Source of the DNA: Cyprinodon diabolis
Taxonomy: Eukaryota; Chordata; Actinopteri; Cyprinodontiformes; Cyprinodontidae
Reading direction: 5' to 3'
Assembly: GCA_030533445.1 (NCBI GenBank)
Contig: CM060076.1
Coordinates: forward strand, 5,212,501 to 5,276,500
Length of the DNA stretch: 64,000 nucleotides
Numbering within the stretch: the first letter of the stretch is position 1; the number at the start of each line of letters is the position of its first letter. Of this stretch, positions 49,901-60,800 are shown piece after piece. The notes under the pieces were generated by a model. The model was not told the origin of the DNA. It did no database searches and saw only the letters and a program-made list of their open reading frames with translations. The position numbers and the translations under genes are program-made.

Positions 49901-51391
49901 GGACGTGCACAGGATACAGAACCAGGAGATCAGAAGTCCGGAGAGATACTGAAGGAAAATTCAGGTCCCTGTCAGGAAGCAGCTCTCAAGTTCAGCAAGC
50001 AGGCAGACTCCAGCAGGAGTCCAAAGTCAGGTCAGCCAAACAGATCAGACAAGGGACAGGCAGGCTAGTGGTTGAGAGGGAGAACAGGTAAGGATCAGGT
50101 AATCAGAAACTCTAAGGTAATGCTGAAACGCACTCACCACTGGCTCGTGAATAATCTCGTCTGATGACTGGAAGCAGACAGGTTAAAACTGATCAGATGA
50201 GAACAAGCAGGCTCAGTGGTTGAGAGGCAGAACAGAAAATCAGAAACTCAAAGTTAACACTAGAACACTCTCCCCACTGTCTCCAAGATCATGACCCACA
50301 ATGTCACCAGGTTACTATGACCCATCAGAGCATTGGCTAGATGCTAAGAACAGGTTAATATATGGTCAAGTTTGTGGTCCAACTGTTGAATTTCTTTACT
50401 GCCTGCCTTTTTTTTAATCATTTATTCATCTTTACTTGCTTTTTTCCCCCTTAAAGTTCTTTGAATTGACTCTGTGCTTAATTGTGCTATATAAATAGAT
50501 GTGCATTGCGCTTGCTTTACCTCTAGCTGACAATTTAGCAGCAGCTGGTGAAGCCACTGCACCTGTTTGTGCCGCCATGGCAACATTTTAATTAATTGTG
50601 ATTGTACCATTTTTATGGAAACTAGGCCTACTTGGGAATCTTAATGTGATTTTTTTTTAAACTGAAGCTGCTACAACTATGGATATGAAATTTTTAGACT
50701 AATCTCTATATCTGTGTGGTTTAGGACAAATTTTAATGAACACCTGTTTTTCTTTTTCAGCCTGATCCAGGTGATGGTGTTTCCTACGCTTCCATCAACT
50801 TCAAGAACACTAAGAAAAAAACTGCCAATGTAAGTATTTTCAGTGCATTATTGTGCAACAATTTAACTAATACAACTATTTTTAACTAAATATTAAAGTA
50901 TCCTAAGTGGACAGCTTTATACTGTGCTGTTTTTTAACCTCAGGATTTGGCAAGTAATGTTTTTTGAAATTGTGCAAAGAGGAAGAGAAAAATTCAAACT
51001 TTCTGTTTCTTTCATTAATTGACATCATGGAGTGCATATTGAGGTAGATTCTCAGGCCTAGTTGCTGTAGAGCAACATGGGGTTCTTATGTATAACTCAT
51101 AGTTACATTTGTACCTGCAAACCATTTTATATCACATGGACGAGCAGATCACTGTTCTTTATATGCAAATATGGAGAAGATGGGGGTTAGGATGTTCAAA
51201 TCTCACGTATAATAGGATTATTTATTGTTTTCTAAAAAAAATTGTAAAATGTCTTACTGTATGCTATAATGAATTTGATATTTTCCTTCTAGGTCCCTGA
51301 GGCTGTCATCTACAGCACTGTGGGAAGTTCTTCCTTTTCTGGAATTTCCTCTAAAATAAACTGCCTTTACTCTACTGTCAAAAAGAGCTAG
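46930..51391 (+). CDS. Gene 4: intact ITIM-type two-Ig-domain receptor
   Basis: Exons 46930-46990, 47114-47440, 47538-47807, 47909-47986, 48157-48246, 48564-48592, 50761-50829 and 51293-51391 join in frame to about 340 residues. I chose ATG 46930 (MGAFKWINMSLLLTLML) because it gives a hydrophobic leader; an upstream in-frame ATG at 46846 would bury it. D1 has TLPC and DVGQYNC but lacks the strand-E NCS cysteine of its paralogs (DFS instead), and carries a short run of Thr codons. D2 has all four family cysteines. The stalk is short (26 residues), followed by IISALLLVALLITVLMII. The tail has VSYASI and VIYSTV, both ITIM consensus, plus CLYSTV. Role inferred: inhibitory leukocyte surface receptor. 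AATAAA at 51625. No defect seen; the best model gene of the cluster. Confidence 0.9.
48680..48735 (-). repeat. Repeat family D, short inverted copy 3
   Basis: Poly-A followed by AATCCACTGGACTTTGTTTC is the reverse complement of the family D 3' portion. It lies just downstream of the gene 4 micro-exon. Confidence 0.5.
49218..49454 (+). CDS. Possible alternative terminal exon of gene 4
   Basis: An open segment of 78 codons directly follows a good acceptor (TTTTTTCCCCATCACAG at 49201-49217) and ends with its own TGA. Splicing from the 29-nt micro-exon (ending phase 0 at 48592) would keep frame and replace the ITIM exons, giving about 363 residues. It contains two YxxL-type tyrosines (CYEELV, TYHSLV) and an acidic Ser-rich end. 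I do not recognise the sequence; no paralog in this window carries it. It could be captured coding DNA or a chance ORF. Confidence 0.4.
   Translation: MPCYEELVKQDLNQPSAVATVLPETYHSLVGPYRQTHLCTKPNTEEYNPFSLLPGCREPNMASSEELPEDSAIQSVLD
49690..50400 (-). repeat. Repeat family C, copy 1, in gene 4 intron
   Basis: Contains CCAGCAGGAGTCC, CAAACAGATCAGA and GGACAGGCAGGCT, also seen at 59030-59130. Its distal part (about 50285-50400) resembles the LINE-like piece near 56036-56110 (AATGTCACCAG, TAGATGCT). No intact ORF. Confidence 0.5.
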
Positions 51392-53076
51392 AAATACAGT
51401 AGTACTAATAGCGTAAAGCTGGAGTAACCAAACTATATATAGGGGCTACATACAGCATGAGTCCTCATTTCATTAGGTAACAGGTTAAACTTCTAAACTT
51501 GAACTTAAGCTAAGCATTTTCTGTCCTCTTCGGTAAAGCAAAAGTTAAAGAATATTTAAAAAAGATTAAAATAGAATCCTATTTAGTTTTGTTATGAGAA
51601 AAAGAAAAGTTTTTGCATTATAGTAATAAAGAAATGATTTAACTTTGTTTTAATTTTTTTCTTTATTACACATAGTCTGATCAAAAGAGAACTTTGATAA
51701 TGGTTTATGTGATTATATATGTGATATATGTGGATATACTGTATGTGATTAACGTAGTGTATCATGTGACTTACTTTCACAAATGAAGCAAGGCAAAGAC
51801 TTCCTCAAAAAACTTACTTCAGCATATAGTCATCTTGCAGAAACACATTTTGGGACATGAGGATGGGCTAATGTTTCTGTATATAAACTGAGATGTCATC
51901 CGACGAGTGCAGAAATGAAATGCTGTTTTTTTTCGTATCCTGCTTCTTGATCCTCTTTATTCTAAAATGAAAGTCCTATTGATTGAGTTAGTGTCTCTTT
52001 TTAAATAAAAAAACTGATATTATGACAATTCCGTTGTTATCCTTTTGATTTCTCATTAAAATTACATTATTCATAGTTTACAATAATCCCTAAATATAAA
52101 AAATTAGTTGGCACCTTAATCATAGAAGACTGGTCTGATCAGGCCTGACTGACACATTAATTAGTCTTAAAGGGTTTGTGTGTTTTATTATTTGTTTTTA
52201 TAATATGACCTGCATGAACTTTTAGGAATATACATTATTTTTCTTTCTCTTTTACTCCAGGTAAATCTGCCTCCTCTACCATTAAAGATAATAATGGATG
52301 TGCTTAATTCCACACCGAGCCATATAGTGCTTGACCTGCTGCCTACAGTCAGCATATTCTCCATCTCTAATTAAGCCGACTAATCCAGAGTTTTTTTAAA
52401 ATAAAAAACATGATAATTATTCTGTGGATGACAAGACTGTCTTGCAGTGAAAGTCTGAGGTGTATGGAATAAAAAGGAATTTGGAGTCCCTTTTGAACAC
52501 CTGGTTAGACACTTAATGTTTTTCTCACAAACCAGTGTGTTAGTGATATAGTCATTCAATCCAGGTGATTGTGGAGGCCACCAGGGTCTTCTGGAGTCTC
52601 TGGAAGGCAAAATACATTGAATTGTCCTTGGTGTATTGTAAATATTTCCCAACTCTCTCACATACAAACTGTATCTCCTGCGCAGCCTCCGTTCTGTAGC
52701 AAATAGAGATAAGTCTAATCAGTGTGATAATTCACACCAGCGTTATGCCATAGCATGACAGCACTTCTCTGTAATCTGTCAGAAAAATGACCTGGCAAGC
52801 CAGATTGGTCATTTGCAATACTCTTAGTTTAATTTACAGATATTTAATCTTGGCCTGGTTCCATTAAATCAATTCAGGGAAAAAGGGACATTTAGCAGAA
52901 TTGATTGGGTGAAGTGACGCCTATTGCCAAAATACCAAGTATGTTTTTAGCCAATCCGGAAGTAGTTACACAAATGTGCTATTATCAAAACAGTAAATCA
53001 TTCTCTTCAACAACTTTAGATGCTTTCCTATTTCAACCCAAATCTGAGCTGGACTCACTTATCAGAAGGCTGACTC
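51392..53076. other. Gene 4 3' flank, non-coding
   Basis: Poly-A signal at 51625-51630, then AT-rich sequence with an alternating purine/pyrimidine stretch (TATATGTGATATATGTGG) near 51714-51732. No supported exon. Confidence 0.45.
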
Positions 53077-53640
53077 TGTCATGTTGGCGTCTAATCTTCT
53101 AACCCACATGCAGAAACACTCAAGAGACAGGAAAAAAGTTAAATGGTTTATTGACAATGTTTTCAGAGAAATGTGAACGGCATCTTGGTTCGTCAGGAGG
53201 GAAGCAACTAGAGGAGGACAGATCGGTTAGAGTGGATGCAGGAAACTTGCTGTTTAATGACGGTTTGGGTTAATACCTGCTCAGGGGGTATTGTGACCGG
53301 CAGGGGGGTATTCTGACCGGCAGGGGGGGAACCTTGAGGGTCCAGAGGCTGATCAGCAGGCCGAGGGCTGAGGGCAGAGGCAGAGATGGAGTCTGAGGCG
53401 GAGGGCAGACAGGCAGGTTCCAGGCAGCGAGAGTTTTCTCCAGGATTTGACTGATCACCAGAAATGTCAGGTTCTGAGAGGCAGAAGAACACAGAGTCAG
53501 TGAGGTTCTCAAAAAATCAGGAAAACAGATCAGATTTAGCTGGCTCAGGTTTGCTGGTACCATTACTGGCAAACACTCTGGCAGGGAGGTGTCAGCCTCC
53601 TCCTCCTTAAGAAAGCCTCCAGATGAGCAGATGGGAAAGA
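53077..53640 (-). mobile_element. Repeat family B, reverse copy
   Basis: Starts TGTCATGTTGGCG and contains CCCACATGCAGAAACACTC, matching inverted the segment at about 25540-25652 and the copy beginning at 8326. GGTACCATTACTGGCAAACA (53557-53576) aligns with the inverse of 25125-25150. The outer end is not defined. Confidence 0.6.
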
Positions 53641-54785
53641 GGTGTGCAGAAGTCAGCTCATGCCCTCAGGAGGAAGATCTCAGGCTATCTCTGGTGGAGA
53701 AAGGTGACAAGCCTCCAAATCCCAACAGACTCAGATGGGACTGCTAACAGAAGCACCACAACTCTGTCAAAAGGCGGAGCCTTATGCTGCGTGTATGACT
53801 GCAGAAAAAAAAAAATTTTTTTTTTGTTTTTTGGAAAAAAACTGAGTGAATATCTGCTGTTTTCCACTTGGCTATTTATTGAAGCCACTACAAAAATAAA
53901 AAATGATGATAAAAATGGTTTTATTTATTTAATTCTTCTTCTCTTCTAAGATGACAGCTTAGAAGCCACCACTGAATCTACAGCTATAGGGCTGTTTGTC
54001 GGGTGAGGGGCTTCAGCTAATCACCTTAATCTGACTCAGACCAACTCAAAACTATAAATCAGCCTCTATCAACCCTCTCTGCACCAAAAACACATTTTAA
54101 GACACATGATACAATTTGATAAAATGTATTTTATCCAAAGAGTTTAATACACTGATTTGCTTCTCTCTAACTGTTATGTTAATGCTTAGGGGTTTCTTCA
54201 AAGTGGAGAAGAAAACAAGACAGCCTTTGTTGCAGCTGGCCTACGTCAGAACAAATGACACAGCTTTCTGAAACTAACACCTTTCTCACCCCCTGCAAAA
54301 ACTACTATCAAATCAGCCATCTATCAAACAGCTGTTTAAATAAATTAAAAGCAAAATAAACTAATTCAAGCAAACATTTTAAACAACAAAACACAAAATA
54401 AATCCATGCTTTAAAAGTTTATATCAGTGCTGCAGAGCTAAATCAACTATGTTCACATATTCACATGAGTGCAAATGCAAATAGAAACTAACACTTCAAA
54501 ACCCCCAACCAGAAAACGATGATGTTTCATGTGACATCATACTTTGGCCGATACTTGGTCAGCCATTGTTTCAGTGTTCACATATTCTCTAAAATAGATT
54601 TTGATACAGTTACCACTTTGGGTTTTTCCCCCATCACATGCCTTGTATGAAAATTGATATACCACAATATATTTATATTTAATATATATTCTCACCTTTA
54701 GCAACAGCCATGACAAATAAAACAGAATAAATTCAGAGTGAGGTAGTAAACCACATATAGTGCAAACAGGTTTGCATTTTTAAAC
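53641..54785. other. Intergenic, no gene seen
   Basis: Includes an A/T homopolymer pair (53806-53825) and AT-rich sequence. No receptor exon or repeat family could be assigned. Confidence 0.4.

Positions 54786-54789
<4 letters not shown>

Positions 54790-54827
<38 letters not shown>
54790..54827 (+). repeat. (GA)n microsatellite
   Basis: About 19 uninterrupted GA units, 40-65 bp before the leader exon at 54870/54894. Its position makes it a length-variable part of that promoter. Confidence 0.9.
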
Positions 54828-54831
<4 letters not shown>

Positions 54832-54893
54832 AATGATCAGGGCAACAAGAGAAGGCAGACAGAAGCATTATGCTTTCATGCAGAAGGATTGAA

Positions 54894-57800
54894 ATGCTTT
54901 TACTCCTGATGATGATGCTTCATTTGACAGGTAGGAGAAGATCTCACTGAAATAACAAATACAAACAGGTACAATTATAACATTGTTGAAGATGTAAAGC
55001 ATAATCTTAAAAACGTTTGATTTGGTTTTGAGTATTAGTTTGCCACAGGCTCTCTGAAGATTAGTCAGGATATGCAGAACTAACAAATGATCTTGAGCTG
55101 ATTATTTATGCAGCATGTTACACGTTTGTTTGAAAATGCATAATTTACTTCTAGTGTAGCTCAAGAAAGATATAAATCAGCTTTGTTATAAAATGCATTG
55201 CAAAGCAAAAGAGCTGCTGTCAGGAGTTTTTATGAGTTTGCAAGTTCTCAAAGAAAGACAAAGGATTAGGGTTGGTGGGAAATTAGATGGTCAAGAGAAG
55301 TAAACCACAGCTGAAAATATTTACAGAGCTTTAAGGTTTGCTGATCTAATGTGAGGTTAAAGAGGACTCAGTGACACCTACTGTATGTAGTGCAGCCTCA
55401 CTCTGTCAGTTGTCACAACCATGCTTCATTTTTCCAATGCTCTTTGGAACATGTGTAGGACATGTGAAGCACTGTGCTCTATATTATCAAATGAAACACA
55501 TCTTATATTTGTCTTTTACAGATATACAGCTAAATGCATAGTTGCTTCATGTTCTTGTTTAGAAGCTTACCCTTGTGTAAGTTCAATTTATTATATACAT
55601 TAACAATGCTCACGCCTTATTTACCATGGTCGAGAGGTTAACAAACCCCTCCATTGCTCCTTTCTAAAAAGGCCTGCAATGAGTTTGCAGAGCTCTTTAC
55701 TGAAGCACAGCTAGAGTAACACAATACTTCCTCATTCTGCTCCTGTCAATTATAATGTTGGCTGATAATACTCAGGTTTATGACTTCTTCAATTATAAGG
55801 ATTAGTTCAATAATTCTTTGTGGGGAAACAAAACTAGGCCAGGATGATCTCCTTATAATCAGCTTTAATTAAAAGTAGGTACAATTAAATCAGAGAACAG
55901 AAAAATCACATACGGGATTCCTCAAGGCTCCATTCTGGGGCCCCTCCTATTCAAGATCTACAGTACATAGTCCCCCTTAGATTATAGCAAACAAAAAGAT
56001 CAGTTACCATACTGTAACTACGCAGCTTTACATCACAATGTCACCAGATGACTATGAACCCATCAGGGATTTTTGTTAGATGCTTGGAACAGATCAATAT
56101 GTGGATGCACCCTAACTTTCTCCAAGTGAATAAAAACAAAGCTGAGGTAATAATTTCTGGACCAAAGGTGGAGAGATCCAGAGTTAGCCGATACCATGAA
56201 TGAAACTTTGAGTTCAGAAGTAGGGGGGACGCAAGTATTTTTTAATATAACTCTTATATATAAGCTCAGCTTGTTTTCAAGTAGATCCTCTGTATTTGTT
56301 TCCTCAACATTCTCAGCGCATTCAATCACAGACCTGCTTTAGTGCCGCATCAGATGTTTGTGAAGCGAGCTTCTCAGGAGTGACAGCCAATCACACAAGA
56401 AACGTTCGGCCTCAGCAGATGGCCGCTCACACTGAGCCTGGTTCTGCTGGAGGTTTCTTCCTGTTAAAAGGGAGTTTTTCCTCTCCACTCTCGCTACAAG
56501 CATGCTTAGTGTGAGGGATTGTATTTTAGTCAATAAGTCAATGCAATCAACTGGTTTTCCTTAGATAGAAAACTTTGAATCAATTTGACTGTATGATCTG
56601 GTTGAACTGTAAAGTGCCTTGAGATGACATGTGTTGTGAATTTGGCGCTATAGAAATAAACTGAATTGAATGAAATTGAAAAGATGGACGGCCAATCAGG
56701 GGCTTGTGGGCGCTCTAAACTCAGGGAAGCAGGCTTCAGCTTGAGCTGTTGTTTTGTTCTTGGTCCTAGTGCTTGACGAGTGTCAGTGTACTGCAGAGTT
56801 ACACTGCTTTTAGACAGTAAAAAGGGGGACCAAAACAGACTTTTAAAAAAGTGCAGGGGACATGTCCCATGTGGTTTTGACCAGGTGAATTAACAGAAAG
56901 ATCCATTCAGTGATTCTTAAAAAAAAACGTATGCTTTTACATATTGTAGCTATAAATGATTTCATGCATATTCTAAACATAATGACTCACAGGAGTCACG
57001 GTTGGGCCGTTGCCTATCTCTGGCAGTCTATGGTCGAGAGGCAGGGCACACCTTGGAGAGGTCACCAGTCAGTCTTTAGCACTACTTAAACAGTATGAGA
57101 ACAACTGATCCACATAATATAAACCAATTGGTTACAGAAACATCAGTATGACAATAGCAGACATTTTAGGTGTGGGCTGATATAATCCAATGTTCATTTT
57201 TGGGCTGATATTGGATGTATATCAAATATTTATATCAGGGACTCCCCTAATTGCAACAATCTATAACATTTTGACTCAAAAGAAATGTGTTAATCTAAAT
57301 CAAAAAGTTAATTTAATGCTTTGAAACATGTAATCATTATTAGTCTCCATACCTTGTTGGGTAAAGGCAATAATTGTGTATTAATTTCTTCTAACTCGGT
57401 TGGTTTTTGGTTTTACAGATATGATGGCAATGGCACAAACAAAAGAACTGACAGCAATCACAAAGCAAACAAAGACAAAAAAACAGACAACTTTAATAAA
57501 AACCAAAAAATCTAAATTGACAACACAGATGAGGACCAAGTGGCCAATATCGATGACCACACAGCCATTGACAAGCAGAAATCCAACAAAAGGGTAAGGT
57601 AGGGAGTTTCTTTGATCTTTTAATGCATCCTCTCAAACTTCTTTCTCTGCATTTCTCTCTATAATACCTTGAAAGTATCAAACTGTAAATCTAAAATTAA
57701 GTTTGTTTGCCGTGTCCTTTTGAATGTTGCAAGTATTTCGCTTTTTATTATTAGCTTTTTATTATATCAATTTATATACAGCTTAAACTTTATTCAATAA

Positions 57801-60800
57801 AATGACATGGATTTTAATTACTACTTTTATTGTATAGTATCAATATTAGTTTTATGAACACATCAGTTTATCTGCATTTGAATATATTCCAACATTTAAG
57901 ATTTGTTTCATTAACTTTCTCTTTTTTTGCCAACCAGTGCTCAAAATCCTGGTGATAAAGTATTGTTCTTTTGACAAATATGAGATTAGTACATTTTAAT
58001 AATTAACTATTTTTTGAAAAATACAAAAAGATCTTTAAACTTACCACATTGGGGGTCATATAACAGACACAAAAAATATTATCTTTATTTGTGATGGATT
58101 TCATCTTTACTTTTTTCACACCTTCTGCAGCTGTTTCCAAAAATGTGGCAACTCCACCGACATGTTCTCTCTAGGAAATGCTGAGCTGCTTTTTCTAACC
58201 TAACTGCTAAGTTGAGGACGTTGAATAATTTAATGCGGTTATTTTCATGGAATATGTGATTCTGTAAGCCCAATTTACTAGGTTGGGCATGGAGTTATTA
58301 GATGTTGTTTTATAATTTCCATAATTTGTAAGAAGTTTATTTTAGACTGCCCTTTAAAACTTTGATTAATGTTTGAGCATATGCAACCACACACCACCCA
58401 TTAACTGCACCTCATCAACATCTGATGAGACGAGACCGAACATACTCAATTCAGCATACTCAACTTTTTTCTTACTTTATGGCTGTTTTTATATCATATA
58501 AAGAATCATATAGCTGTGCTTTAGCTCTTTTTTCAGTATGGTTAACTACAAATAAGTCAATAACGAATTAATAATTTTAATGTATTTTTCTAACTGTTAA
58601 AAAATTGAGCAAGACTTAAAATCAAGAAACTCCTGATTGGACTATTGTTGCCAAGGCAACAAGTTGCCAAGGTTTGGATGACTTATTTACCTAAATGTTT
58701 GTTGTTTTTTGCTTACACTTTGTTAACATTTTTGACAAACTTGACCAGGAAGGAATGTGAAGGAAGCCATTTATGTTAAGAGAGAAAAACCAACCTTAGA
58801 CAAAGGGGGTGGACTCAGGTTTCAGCTCTCAAAAACCTACAACGTCCCGATAGAGTTGATTCCTTTCCACTATCATCTTAATCCCCATTGCTAATCAGGG
58901 GACTTGGAACTTAAGGCTAATTCTGACATTATGAATTGGAAAAGCTTCCTGAATGGGAAGCGAAACATGTTCAAACTTGGAAAACAAAGTCCAATGGATT
59001 GTTTCTTTTTTTCACTTTTTGTAATATCCAGCAGGAGTCCGAAGATAGGTCAGGCAAACAGATCAGAACTGGACAGGCAGGCTCAGAGGTCCAGACAGAA
59101 CGGTTCAGGATCAGGGAATCGGAAACACTTAGGCTACGTTCACACTGCAGCCTGAAGTGACACAAATCCAATTTTTTTGCCCATATGCAACCTGGATCTG
59201 ATCTTTTCATGGCAGTCTGAACAACACAGATCCAATTTTTTCCAATCCGACCCAGGCCACATGGCTATGTGGTACTGAATCCGATATGAATCTGATATTT
59301 TCAAATACGACCTGTGTCTGAACGGTGGGGTCGGATGAATCCGACCTGAACGCCATGAATACCCGACAAAAGTCACTATTATGCGTCTTGCTACGGAGAA
59401 GCGGCAAGAAAAACAACAACCATGGCAGATGATGATGCGTAGAGCAGTATTTATGTTTAACCATATTGAAAAGATAGTGTTTTTATGGCTAGATGCGCGC
59501 CCGCACTACCATCCATGTTTACTTCCAGAAAAAAAGAGCACCCTGGCCTGTGACGTCATTGCGTCCACTATTGCGCATGCGGGACACTTGCGTTGTATGA
59601 CTGCAGTTCACACAGGAAATCACATACAATTTGCATATATGTGGAAATATGAACGGCAACGTAAAAAAATCGGAATTGAGCATCAAGGCCTGCAGTGTGA
59701 ACGTAGCCTAAGGTACGCCAGAGAACTCTCACCACAGGCTCAAAAATCCTGGCACTGATGACTGGTCTGAAGGTTGGTTAGATAGATACTGAAGCAGGTG
59801 GGTCAGATGAGTGGTGATGATGAGCTAGGCAGGTGAGTGAAATGAATAATCAGCGAGACATCAATGCCGCGATCATGACAGAAATAACCTAGTGAAATCG
59901 GGCTAACAGATCACCCAATTCAATGAAAATAACCAAATTAAATTATCCAACATCCTCAACCTAGCAATTGGTTTAAAAAAAACAAAACAAAAAAACCCAG
60001 TTTTTCTTAGAGAGTATGTTCTCTCTAAGAAATGCTGGGTTGTCACTTTCTTACCTTTACCCAGTGTTGGCCCCTCTCACAGTCTCATTTTGAACGTTTC
60101 TTTTACCGTCAACCAACGCAAACATGCCCTACTTGTTAGTAATGACTTCAAAGATCCTACAGATGAGCTTAGATTACGTTGTAGGCTTACTGTTTCTGTC
60201 TAATAATTTTGTCTTCTATCTTGCCATGTTAATGGAAGCATGGCTACATATCTAATTTTTTTTTAATGAAATCAGAAGCATAGATCTCTGTGTGAGATGT
60301 TAAACATAGATAAGGATGCTTTGCTAATAATCTGTTGCTCTTTCCCCTGTATATTTTGGATAATATTTAGGTTTTTTGTCTTTTACAGCATTTCAAACGT
60401 TTCTGTCAACAGTCACAGCAGAAAGGGCAAGTCTATTGTTCTATGTTGCCAGAATTGGTGATGACGTTACTTTGCATTCTGCAAATGTGTTTAAAAAGAA
60501 CAATTGTGAAAGTGTTACCTGGATTTTCTCTGATTACAAAAACGGAACAACATTAACGCTGCTGGAAAGTGGACAGTTACTGAACATTGATAGAACAAGT
60601 TCGAACAGACTGTTCATCACTACCAACTGTTCTCTGGTTTTAAAGAACTTCTCAGCTCATGATGTTGGCTGCTACACCTTTAGAAATTACTTTTTAGAAC
60701 AACAACAAGGACCAGACTCCCAAATATGTGTCACTGTCATAAACTGTAAGTATTATGTTTTACTATTGATGTACACTTGTTACAACCTTGCCTGTTACTG

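Noticed and set aside
52260..52373. Open stretch after a CTCCAG acceptor downstream of gene 4
   Set aside because: It follows the gene 4 stop and poly-A signal, has no paralog in the cluster and no recognisable domain.
59381..59758. 125-codon ORF on the plus strand
   Set aside because: It lies almost wholly within the MITE at 59129-59711 and crosses its right end.
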